A stretch of 64,000 bases of DNA from CAVSVP01 sp963731125 (GTDB lineage Bacteria; Pseudomonadota; Gammaproteobacteria; Competibacterales; Competibacteraceae), in contig CAVSVP010000008.1 in the NCBI GenBank assembly GCA_963731125.1, forward strand, positions 620,001 through 684,000, written 5' to 3'. Positions 1 to 8,066 of this stretch are shown one piece after another. The notes under the pieces are model-generated. The model had not been told where the DNA came from, searched no databases, and saw only the letters and a program-made list of their open reading frames with translations. The position numbers were made by a program, and so were the translations under genes. Position 1 is the first letter of the stretch. Each line of letters begins with the position of its first letter.

Positions 1-2723
1 AGGTCATCAAGCAGCTTCGACATTTCTTTATAGAATTTAGGATCGGTCAACTGATCGCGAACAATCGTCTTGCGAACGTTATTAATGATTCCCTCGGCAA
101 CAGCGTTCTTTGAGAGCTTGCCCTTCTCGTTGAGCTTCTTGGCGATGGCGTCGTGTATACCAGTTTCGATGATCAACTCAACTAGCGAGTAGTTGTCCAC
201 CGCTCCCAGTGGATCTGCAGGGTCGGCCTGGATATAGGTGTTGATGAGGTGGCGCATGTCCGCCTCGTAGGGCTTAATGTCAAGCTCTTCACCGGAGTGT
301 TTCTTGATGGCGGCGCGAATCTCGCTGAAGAATTCAACCTCTTTGTTCAGCGAGGTGATCTCGGCAGCGGAATACCCGGCTTCGTCGAGATCCTGAGAAA
401 TGGCGGCGAAGGCCCGAACAAACGTGGCCACCGATTTGTAGAACGAAATACGCAGAGCTTCGGTGTCATTCAGCGCGTTTGGATCATTGGCGTCGCCACA
501 GAAGTAATGCAGATACTGCTCTACCTCACGCGGCGCAGGAACCGGCTCGCAGAGATATTTCAAGGCCTCGCGGGCAGCGTCGAGCCTCGCCTTCCCCTCT
601 TTTAACCAATCCTTGAGATGGATGTTGTTGCTCCCGCCGCTGCCTTCGTCAATGTCCAACTCGTCCGAGCTGTAAACCGCAATGGCCTGCTGCACGTCTC
701 CAAAAAGCTCCTTAAAATCCACGATATGTCCATAATCCTTGTCGTCGCCATCAAGACGGTTGGTGCGACAAATGGCCTGAAAGAGATTGTGGTCGTGCAG
801 TTCGTTATCGAGGTAAATATATGAGCACGAGGGGGCGTCGAAGCCGGTCAGCAGCTTGCTGACCACAATCAGCAATTTGCAGTTGGCAGGTTCTTCAATA
901 AAGCGCCGCTTGGTTTCGTCCTCATACTGCTTGGTTGTCTGTCCGTTCTTCAACACATGCCGGGTGTAGGTGTCGAACTTGTAGCGTTCATCGCTGTTGG
1001 CCGGCTCTCTTGAAATCGCGTTGTGGTTCGGCTCGTAGGAGGTGATGATGCCGCAGTACTGGCCAAAAGAAGTGTTTTGAAACAGCCGGAAATAGTGGCA
1101 GGCGTCATAGATGGAAGCCGCCACCAGAATGGCCGTGCCACGATCATTGTTCAATCGTGGTTTGAGGCCGAAATCTTCGATGATGTTGGCAATGATGCGC
1201 TGCTTACGCTCGCCCGCGCTCATCAACTCTTCCATCGTTGCCCAGCGTTTGCGCAGCACCGCCTTCTGGAAGTTATTCAGGTTCTTGGTTTTTTGATCAA
1301 ACCAGGCGTCAATGGCATTCTGTGAGGTCAGGCGTTGCGGCACATCGCGGGCCTCGTACTTGAGGTCAAGAACCACCTTGTCGGCTACGGCCTGATGAAA
1401 TTTATAGCTATTAATTGGAGATCCAAAAATATCATAAGTGGCTTTTTTGTCTTTTTTCAGCAAAGGAGTCCCAGTGAAGCCTATGAAAATGGCGTCCTGC
1501 ATCCACCGCTTCATCTGTTTGTTCATATCGCCACCCTGGGTCCGGTGGCATTCATCCACAAAGATGTAGAAACGACCATGAATCGGCGGCGGGTCACTCT
1601 TGAGGTCAAGATCGAACTTGTGGATGAGCGCACAGAGCAGGCGCGGGGTGGTAGCGCCGAGCTTCTCGACAAACTGTGCCCGCGAGGTAATGCGAGGCGA
1701 CGGTGCCTCCTCGCCGATCACCCCGGCGTTGCGCATCACGCCCACAATCTGCTTATCCAACTCGTCGCGGTCGGTGATGACCAGGATACGCGCCTCGGGA
1801 TCGTGCTCCAGCAACCATTTGGCGATCAGCACCATGAGGATGCTCTTGCCGCTGCCCTGGGTATGCCAGATGACGCCTCCCTCGCGCTGCCTGACCCGTT
1901 CCTGGGCGGCTTTTACGCCGAAATACTGATGGGGCCTGGGTCCCTTCTTCTGGCCTGCATCGTAAATGATAAAGTTGCGGATCAGGTCCAAGAGCCGCTC
2001 TTTGCCGCACATCTGAGCCAGCGGCTTGTCGAGCAACGTGCCGGGCTCCATGGCGCTGCCGCCATCCTCATCTTTCCACTGGACAAAGAACTGCTCGGGG
2101 GTGCCGGTGGTGCCGTAACGCAGTCCTTGGGAATCGCTGCCCGCAAAGACGAGCTGCACCGTGCTGAAGAAGCCAATGTTAAAGATCTCTTCCTGGTTAG
2201 TGATCAACTGGCGGACGCCATCGGCCACTTCCACCGAGCTGTGTTTGAGTTCGATCACGCCGATGGCGATCCCATTGATGTACAAAACCAGATCGGGGCG
2301 TCGCTCATAGCCGCCCTTCAGGGTTACTTCCTCGGCCAGGGCAAAGTCATTTTCCTCCGGATGGTCCCAGTCGATGAGGTGTACATCCTCATGCGGCTGC
2401 CCAGGTGCCAGCAGCACCTTCACCGGGTAGCGCAACAGGTTGTAGGTGCGCAGATTAGCCTGGTAGAGCGTGACGCCTGTGGTATCGGCGGCGGTTTCCA
2501 GCTTCTGTAGGGCGGCGGAGATGTGGGCATCCGAATAACCGCGCTTCTTGAGGTTCGCCCCGAGATATTCCGCTTCGATGGGTCGATTGGCTATTCCATT
2601 ACCTGGGCGCTTGCTCCAATCGCCCAGGTAGTGATAGCCAAGACAGTCCGGCCGTGATGTGTCGGTAAACAAGGCGACCACGCGATTCTGGGACAGCCGC
2701 TCGGGGCGAGGTTTTTCAGGCAT
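1..2723 (-). CDS. hsdR: Type I restriction endonuclease subunit R (partial, 3' end beyond left edge)
   Basis: This is the motor and nuclease subunit of a type I restriction-modification complex, which translocates DNA and cuts unmethylated DNA far from the recognition site. The minus-strand frame is open from the ATG at 2723 to the window edge, about 907 codons. Reading it, I see an N-terminal PD-(E/D)xK nuclease pattern (D144, then ELK at 158-160), a Walker A motif TQGSGKS at about 288-294, a helicase motif II DECH followed by RTQGG, and motif III-like FTGTP. The start codon overlaps the end of hsdS by 8 bp, which supports both the start and translational coupling. The C-terminal part that contacts HsdM is missing only because of the window boundary. 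The family call is firm; recognition sequence and subtype cannot be read. Confidence 0.93.
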   Translation of the reverse strand, partial: MPEKPRPERLSQNRVVALFTDTSRPDCLGYHYLGDWSKRPGNGIANRPIEAEYLGANLKKRGYSDAHISAALQKLETAADTTGVTLYQANLRTYNLLRYPVKVLLAPGQPHEDVHLIDWDHPEENDFALAEEVTLKGGYERRPDLVLYINGIAIGVIELKHSSVEVADGVRQLITNQEEIFNIGFFSTVQLVFAGSDSQGLRYGTTGTPEQFFVQWKDEDGGSAMEPGTLLDKPLAQMCGKERLLDLIRNFIIYDAGQKKGPRPHQYFGVKAAQERVRQREGGVIWHTQGSGKSILMVLIAKWLLEHDPEARILVITDRDELDKQIVGVMRNAGVIGEEAPSPRITSRAQFVEKLGATTPRLLCALIHKFDLDLKSDPPPIHGRFYIFVDECHRTQGGDMNKQMKRWMQDAIFIGFTGTPLLKKDKKATYDIFGSPINSYKFHQAVADKVVLDLKYEARDVPQRLTSQNAIDAWFDQKTKNLNNFQKAVLRKRWATMEELMSAGERKQRIIANIIEDFGLKPRLNNDRGTAILVAASIYDACHYFRLFQNTSFGQYCGIITSYEPNHNAISREPANSDERYKFDTYTRHVLKNGQTTKQYEDETKRRFIEEPANCKLLIVVSKLLTGFDAPSCSYIYLDNELHDHNLFQAICRTNRLDGDDKDYGHIVDFKELFGDVQQAIAVYSSDELDIDEGSGGSNNIHLKDWLKEGKARLDAAREALKYLCEPVPAPREVEQYLHYFCGDANDPNALNDTEALRISFYKSVATFVRAFAAISQDLDEAGYSAAEITSLNKEVEFFSEIRAAIKKHSGEELDIKPYEADMRHLINTYIQADPADPLGAVDNYSLVELIIETGIHDAIAKKLNEKGKLSKNAVAEGIINNVRKTIVRDQLTDPKFYKEMSKLLDD

Positions 2724-3903
2724 TGGACCCTCCTGGCGTCACGAGACGGGTCTTGCCGGTCAGCAATTCCTCCATCATCGCTTGTTTGATGTTTTTGGTT
2801 TTGTTGCGGCGCTGTTCAAGGGCGGCTATTTCGGCGTCCATGTCGGAAAGGACTTGGGCGATGGCTGTTTGTTCTTTTTTGTCAACGGGGGTTGCAACGC
2901 TAATATCCAATGCGGTATTGGGGCTGATTCTCTGGTGACTTCCCGTCGTTCCTGTGGCAGAAAGCTCCATCCGCTGGCAAAAGGCGGGAGAGGAGCATAA
3001 TACGAAAAGGAATACTCGATTCGTTCCTTCCCGTGGCGTGAGCACCAGCCACTCGGTCGATGCACAGGCGTTTTTCGGGATGACTTCAGGTGCCCAAATC
3101 CTAGGAATTCGCGGATTCAATTTGGACACTAAAACAGCATTGGGTGGAACCCAGAATTTGTTGCTGCCGATCTCGGAGCCAAACTCGATTTGCGCACACT
3201 TTCCCTCGTCGTAGGCAGGCAAACTGAAGTGAACAAATTGCTGATTTGGTTGGGACGCTGGAACAACATTGAAACGATTCAGCCCAGCAATCTCCCCCAA
3301 CCGTTTCACCTCCCACTCCCCCTCAAACCCCGGCAGGCGGGTTTCGCCGGTGAGGAGTTGCTGCATGGCGGCCTGCTTGAGGTCGTGCTTCTTGGCAATC
3401 AGCCGGTCGAGGCCATCCAGTAGAGCATCCACGTCGCTCAAGGCGGTGGCGATGGCGCATTGTTCGGATTCAATCGGAGGAAATGCTAACCGAAGTTTTA
3501 GAACTTTGGAGACAGAAAGACCGGGTTGTGCCGACGATTCGGAATACCGATTGAGGTGCATCCGTCCCAAAACATAGGTGAGCCATCGGATATCTACGCC
3601 TTGCCGTGCACTTACGACAACGGCATGCTCTGATGCAAAAAACTGTCCTTCGGCAGGAACAACATTCCCACAAAGCGCGCCTTGACGACCAATCAAAGCA
3701 AACGAACCATCATGCGTGTAGCGTGTAGTGAACCCTCGAAGACCATTCCCACCATAGCAAGGATATGGCGAGCAGTTGTCGATTCTTTTACTGGTTATTC
3801 CTTCCCCGCTCTTCATTGTGCAAACGTTGTCGAGATCAACCGCATCCCAATCCTCCGGAATCAACCCTACCTCAGTCTGCTTGTATCCCGGTCTTAGTTC
3901 CAT
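2716..3903 (-). CDS. hsdS: Type I restriction-modification specificity subunit S
   Basis: HsdS supplies the DNA sequence specificity of the HsdM/HsdR complex. The 395-residue protein has the usual two-target-recognition-domain layout: a first domain over about residues 10-150, a helical spacer ending in QQLLTGETRLPGF near 180-195, a second domain, and a C-terminal spacer repeat EELLTGKTRL. The two similar LLTG-TRL segments are the conserved repeats that place the domains symmetrically. It overlaps hsdM by 10 bp at its start and hsdR by 8 bp at its end, so the three genes form one transcription unit. Recognition domains vary quickly between strains, so the target site cannot be predicted here. 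Confidence 0.93.
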   Translation of the reverse strand: MELRPGYKQTEVGLIPEDWDAVDLDNVCTMKSGEGITSKRIDNCSPYPCYGGNGLRGFTTRYTHDGSFALIGRQGALCGNVVPAEGQFFASEHAVVVSARQGVDIRWLTYVLGRMHLNRYSESSAQPGLSVSKVLKLRLAFPPIESEQCAIATALSDVDALLDGLDRLIAKKHDLKQAAMQQLLTGETRLPGFEGEWEVKRLGEIAGLNRFNVVPASQPNQQFVHFSLPAYDEGKCAQIEFGSEIGSNKFWVPPNAVLVSKLNPRIPRIWAPEVIPKNACASTEWLVLTPREGTNRVFLFVLCSSPAFCQRMELSATGTTGSHQRISPNTALDISVATPVDKKEQTAIAQVLSDMDAEIAALEQRRNKTKNIKQAMMEELLTGKTRLVTPGGSNA

Positions 3904-6326
3904 ACCGCCCCCATCTGTTTGAGGTGTTCATCGACACGGGCCGACAGGTCTGTCACTTCGTCCACCAGTTTTGGTAGCGGCGTGTCGTATCGCTCAGCAA
4001 GCTGACGAATGCGGGTGGTGAGTGTCTGCGAGACGCGATCCAGCTCACCCTGCACGGCAATGGCAATCGTGGCCAGCCATTTGTCATCCACCACCAGGGT
4101 CTTTATCTCGTCCACGTTGAGCTGCGGGTATTTGTCATAGGCAAGCTTGTCCAGCGCTCCATCCGCTTCCTTAACCTTGCTCTTGAGTGCGCCCTGGCGC
4201 TGTTCCAGCTTGACCCACTGTTTCAAAACCTGCACTTCCTCGGCGTAGTCGGGATCGCCTTTGACCTCTTTCAGGCGCTTGCTGACCTCGCCCTTATTGA
4301 TCTTGTCCAGCTCGCTGAAAGCGCCCTCTTCGCCGACATGCTCCTCCTCAAGTTCGGTCATTTGCGCACCGACCGACTCCAGTTCTGTTTGCAAGGCACC
4401 CAGCTCGGCCTGCTCTTTGGCGAAATAGCGAGCGACGATATAAGGCTTGGGGATCAGGTCGCAGGCCCAGCCTTTGTCTTTCATCTCACCCTTTTTCTTG
4501 CCGCTCTTGACCTCTTCCATGACGCGTTGGGTCTTGGCCACCCATCCGTCGGCGGCGATCAGGTAGCAATCGTCCTGCATGGCTTCAGCCCAGTAGTCCA
4601 TGAGGTGCTGGTAGATGTCATAGGCGTCGAGCAGCGGGGCATTACGGAAACTTGTCAGCAAGTCTTCGGCAATGGTTTCAATCAGCGCCTTGGGGTGTCC
4701 TTCTTTGTCAAAGCCTTTCAGGGCTGGCGTGTTGGTGGTGCGCCACCCGTCAAAGATTTCGGTCACGGTCGCCTTGAACGCTGAAAATTCGCTGTGGCTC
4801 AGAATGGCCGACTTCACTGTGGAAATGGGCGACTTCAGCCTGGAATAACCGGAGCGACCAACGCTTTCGAAGAGTTCTTGCCGAACGCCGGGGATCACCT
4901 GCCAATAGGCATCCAGTGCATTGATATCCCAGTCGGGTATCCCCCCGCGCAGATGGCCGTCGATGTCCTGAATGTCTTCCGGTTCGGTGCTGTCGATGTA
5001 GCGCGGCAGATTAAGGTTGTAGTCGTTCTTGGGATCGGCGATCTCGTCGAAGGGCACCATGCGGGCATAGCGGGGGGTGTCGGTCTGCTTGGTAAAGATA
5101 TCGACAATTTTATGGATATCCTGCTCGCGCAGACGGTTCTTGTTGCCGTCCTTGATGAAGCCCTTGGAGGCGTCGATCATGAATACGCCCTTGCGAGCCG
5201 GGGCATTTTCCTTGTCGAGCACCAGGATGCAGGCGGGGATGCCGGTGCCGTAAAACAGGTTGGCAGGTAGCCCGATGATCCCTTTCAGATACCCGGAACG
5301 TACCAGTCGCTTACGGATGGCCGCCTCGGCATTGCCACGAAACAGCACACCGTGCGGCAGGATGCAGGCCGCTTTGCCTGCGCTTTTCATCGAGCGAATA
5401 ATGTGCAGCAGGTAAGCATAGTCGCCCTGTTTCGCGGGGGGTTCCCCCCATTCAAAACGCTGGTACAGATCACTTGCGGGCGTGAGTCCGGTGCTCCAGG
5501 TTTTGTCCGAAAACGGCGGATTGGCGACGACGAAGTCGTAGGTCCGCAAGCTCTCGCCATCCTTGAACTTGGGAGAGGCGAGCGTGTTCCCATTGAGGAT
5601 GTTGGCCGTCGGGAAGTCGTGCAGGATCATGTTCATGCGGGCAAGACCGGCCGTGGATACGTCTTTTTCCTGCCCCTCGAGGGTAATGTGTTTGCCCGCC
5701 TCGGCGGCCACCTTCAGAAGCAACGATCCCGATCCACAGGTCGGGTCATAAGCCGTGGTGGACGCAACAGCATTCTGCGGTGAAATGCCGATGACTTTTG
5801 CGATAATGCGACTGACCTCGGAAGGCGTATAGAATTGACCTTTGCTTTTGCCGCTTTCAGAAGCAAAGTGCCGCATCAGGTACTCGTAGGCATCGCCCAG
5901 AATATCGTCGTGATCGGCGCGATTCTTTGAAAAATCCAACTCGGGCTTCTGGAAGATGCTCACCAGGTTGGTGAGTCGGTCCACCATCGCCTTGCCCTCG
6001 CCGAGTTTGTTCGGATCGTTAAAGTCGGGGAAGTCGCTGCGGGCCAAGCGGGAATTGTGGTCGATCAACGGTTGAATGATCTGGGTATTGATCTTGTCGC
6101 CGATATCGCTCTTGCCCTTGAGCTTGACCATGTCTTTGAAACTGGCTCCTGGCGGTATGGTAACCGGTGGAGCGAAGTCGTCGGAGTCGGCGTACTTGTC
6201 GGAGATGTACTTGATAAACAACATGAACAGGACATAGTCCTTGTACTGGCTGGCATCCATGCCGCCGCGTAATTCGTCGCAGCTCGCCCAAAGCGATGAA
6301 TAAAGCTCAGATTTCTTGATCGCCAT
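3894..6326 (-). CDS. hsdM: Type I restriction-modification DNA methyltransferase subunit M
   Basis: HsdM methylates adenine N6 at the site selected by HsdS. Visible features are an HsdM N-terminal helical domain (about 1-150), the SAM-binding motif DPTCGSG at 194-200 and the catalytic NPPF tetrapeptide at 269-272, which identifies an N6-adenine enzyme. At 810 residues it is much longer than the roughly 500-residue classical HsdM; the extra 300 residues after about 500 are rich in charged heptad-like stretches (LGALQTELESVGAQ, TELEEEH) and are probably coiled coil. The ATG at 6326 is preceded by GAGGAA. It is the first gene of the hsdM-hsdS-hsdR operon. The enlarged form is known among type I systems, so I treat it as a subgroup trait and not as a fusion. 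Confidence 0.94.
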   Translation of the reverse strand: MAIKKSELYSSLWASCDELRGGMDASQYKDYVLFMLFIKYISDKYADSDDFAPPVTIPPGASFKDMVKLKGKSDIGDKINTQIIQPLIDHNSRLARSDFPDFNDPNKLGEGKAMVDRLTNLVSIFQKPELDFSKNRADHDDILGDAYEYLMRHFASESGKSKGQFYTPSEVSRIIAKVIGISPQNAVASTTAYDPTCGSGSLLLKVAAEAGKHITLEGQEKDVSTAGLARMNMILHDFPTANILNGNTLASPKFKDGESLRTYDFVVANPPFSDKTWSTGLTPASDLYQRFEWGEPPAKQGDYAYLLHIIRSMKSAGKAACILPHGVLFRGNAEAAIRKRLVRSGYLKGIIGLPANLFYGTGIPACILVLDKENAPARKGVFMIDASKGFIKDGNKNRLREQDIHKIVDIFTKQTDTPRYARMVPFDEIADPKNDYNLNLPRYIDSTEPEDIQDIDGHLRGGIPDWDINALDAYWQVIPGVRQELFESVGRSGYSRLKSPISTVKSAILSHSEFSAFKATVTEIFDGWRTTNTPALKGFDKEGHPKALIETIAEDLLTSFRNAPLLDAYDIYQHLMDYWAEAMQDDCYLIAADGWVAKTQRVMEEVKSGKKKGEMKDKGWACDLIPKPYIVARYFAKEQAELGALQTELESVGAQMTELEEEHVGEEGAFSELDKINKGEVSKRLKEVKGDPDYAEEVQVLKQWVKLEQRQGALKSKVKEADGALDKLAYDKYPQLNVDEIKTLVVDDKWLATIAIAVQGELDRVSQTLTTRIRQLAERYDTPLPKLVDEVTDLSARVDEHLKQMGAVWN

Positions 6327-6421
6327 ATTTCCTCAGTATCTTCTTCATTCTTGTATGCTTAAAGCCACTCTTGCGTCAAAATCGCATGAATAGGCTGCTG
6401 GTTCCTTCCCATAACGGCTCC

Positions 6422-6484
6422 GCATAACCGGCTGGCAATGGAGCGTAGCGGAATTGCCAGTCCGAGTTGATGCGGTTGTTAGCC
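6422..6484 (-). other. attC-like integron recombination site
   Basis: Read on the minus strand, this 63-bp stretch opens with GGCTAAC and ends with GTTATGC, which fit the R'' (RYYYAAC) and R' (GTTRRRY) core sites with one mismatch each. Between them lie paired arms CTGGCAAT and ATTGCCAG around a 13-nt loop, and outer arms AACCG and CGGTT. Length, order and foldability match attC sites of chromosomal integrons; several of those also end in GTTATGC. It sits 75 bp past the stop codon of the methyltransferase gene, where a cassette's own attC should be. The decisive point is that R'' (GGCTAAC) is the exact reverse complement of GTTAGCC found upstream of that gene. No integrase is in the window. 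Confidence 0.6.
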
Positions 6485-7418
6485 CTTTTCTGATTTTCTT
6501 GCACAAATCATAATGGATAAGTAGTCCATCTGATTCTTTTTGTCAGAAAAAGTCTTGTTCATGCCAGAATAACAGCTATCGTGTTCATTAAGTTTTCTAA
6601 GTGGCGTAATTTTAAATCCCTCCAACCGAAGCGTTCAAACGTCTCTTTGTATTGAAAGGGACGAACCCTATTTGGAATTCCACGAAACCAGAATGTATTG
6701 TAAACCCAGTTTGAGTATCTATAGATATTGTTTGGGTCCTTATCCCGAATCCATCGAGAGTGTGTTTTCAGATCTATTTCTACAACCAAGATTGCACCAG
6801 GTTTGCATACGGCGTTTAAGTACGAAATAGTTGATTCGATATCATCAAAATGCTCGAATGCTGCCTGACTGAACACCAAATCTATTGTAGATTCCCCGAA
6901 GGCAGAAATAAAATCAAAGTCATTACGTACTACATAGTTAATCCGTGAAGAGATTCCTGCTTTCGTTTTCTCTAATTGTTCTTTTAGGAATCCGATATCC
7001 GTCTGGGTATTTATGCTTTCTAATTTCTTAAATAACTGTTCATAAAATCTATCAGGTGTAGATTTCATGAGATCATTTACATCGCAAGCGTTGTATCGCG
7101 AACACCCCTTTGCAAGAAGATAAATGCCAATTCCCAGATCAGAACCAGGCCCGAGTTCAAGGACGTTCTTTCCAACAAGAGAGTAGGTGCTGTAAGTAAA
7201 CTTTTGGAGGTGGGACAACCAATGTTCAACAACGTTGATGTCGTACTCAATACACCGTTCAGTTTCAGAAATATCAAATGGCTTGGGTGAGGAATAGCCT
7301 TGAAGAATATTTTTAGCCTTGGCTAAGGCCAAGAAGCCTATTCCGGCTATGTAGAAAAAGGTATCACGTAGGAGCATTTAAATTTCCTTTTATTGAGTCT
7401 TCGTTGTCGCTGGGCTAA
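6428..7418 (-). mobile_element. Putative solitary integron-type gene cassette
   Basis: The segment from TTAGCC (minus strand, 7418 downward) to the G of the terminal GTTATGC (6428) has the anatomy of one integrated cassette: a short leader, one open reading frame with a ribosome site, and an attC at the 3' end. When circularised, the two ends would give GTTAGCC, perfectly complementary to the R'' site GGCTAAC. Length is about 991 bp, usual for a cassette. The DNA is markedly more AT-rich than its neighbours. I see no integrase and no convincing second attC on either side, so this would be an isolated cassette or the edge of a larger array left of the window. Confidence 0.5.
6559..7377 (-). 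CDS. Class I SAM-dependent methyltransferase
   Basis: A 272-residue protein with the Rossmann-type methyltransferase fold. Motif I is VLELGPGSDLG at 72-82, an acidic residue follows the second strand in NACDV (about D99), and the motif IV region reads DLVFSQAAFEHF, followed by a KPGAIL segment typical of the Methyltransf_11 group. This group acts on small molecules, lipids, sugars or proteins; the substrate here is unknown. The ATG has an AAAGGAAA ribosome site 8 bases upstream. Base composition is clearly lower in GC than hsdM or dnaE, a sign of transfer. It is the only gene between the attC-like site and the matching cassette boundary, so I infer it is cassette-borne. Confidence 0.85.
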   Translation of the reverse strand: MLLRDTFFYIAGIGFLALAKAKNILQGYSSPKPFDISETERCIEYDINVVEHWLSHLQKFTYSTYSLVGKNVLELGPGSDLGIGIYLLAKGCSRYNACDVNDLMKSTPDRFYEQLFKKLESINTQTDIGFLKEQLEKTKAGISSRINYVVRNDFDFISAFGESTIDLVFSQAAFEHFDDIESTISYLNAVCKPGAILVVEIDLKTHSRWIRDKDPNNIYRYSNWVYNTFWFRGIPNRVRPFQYKETFERFGWRDLKLRHLENLMNTIAVILA

Positions 7419-7788
7419 CAAATATTAGAAAGACTATTAGCTGTATTACAATACAGTTCTCGTTCAATCGTTAATAGTAAAAGATATTACTCGTCATCGA
7501 CTTATAGAAGTCTAGCAAGGAATATAAAAACGCGTAATACAGAATTAAAATTAATGGAATTAGCGCCTTCATTTGCCCGTGTTATTTCACAGGAAGTATT
7601 GAAATGATATTGTTAACTCACTGACGATACAATATGTTTTCGTTTTGTGCTTAATATCGGCAAGGATGATATGCAGAGGCAACCTAAGCGGTAAAATTGT
7701 CAAGTGAATTCCACTATGAATCAACATAGCCGTGCAGCCGTGATGCGCTGCTGCCCGAGTGAAAAACCGCTCGCTAGCTTCGGCAGGC
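7378..7788. other. AT-rich intergenic region without a gene
   Basis: About 410 bp between the methyltransferase start and the 3' end of the broken GNAT gene. It holds the cassette-start heptamer GGCTAAC at 7413-7419 (plus strand) and a small perfect hairpin CTGTATT/AATACAG (7450-7465). I see no open frame, RNA gene or clear second recombination site. An attI or preceding attC would be expected just beyond 7419 if this were an intact array; none is obvious. Confidence 0.5.
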
Positions 7789-8066
7789 TTACCGCTCCGC
7801 TAAAGATTTTAGCCAGAAAGTCATCGGCTTAGGGAATTCGCTGGACTCGTCTAAATCCTGCCAGGAAAAAGTAGTATGCAGTTCCGGATGCTTGACAAAG
7901 CCCCGTTGCTGCCAGAAACGGTCTAACGGCACGTAATCTGCCGGGCGACGCGGATGATCCGCCGGTCGTGCGACGGCACAAAAACAAAGCCGGGTAAAAC
8001 GGCCCAGCGTCCGCACGTGAGCCTCGCGTTCTTCGAAAAACCGTACGCCGAGACCTTGTCCACGAT

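Noticed and set aside
249..2510. Long plus-strand open frames across 249-2510
   Set aside because: They lie opposite the intact minus-strand hsdR frame, which carries all the expected motifs; the plus-strand translations look like antisense shadows.
7438..7500. A second attC or attI upstream of the cassette boundary
   Set aside because: The sequence has a small hairpin and some AAC/GTT pairs but no arms complementary to the boundary heptamer, so the match is not convincing.
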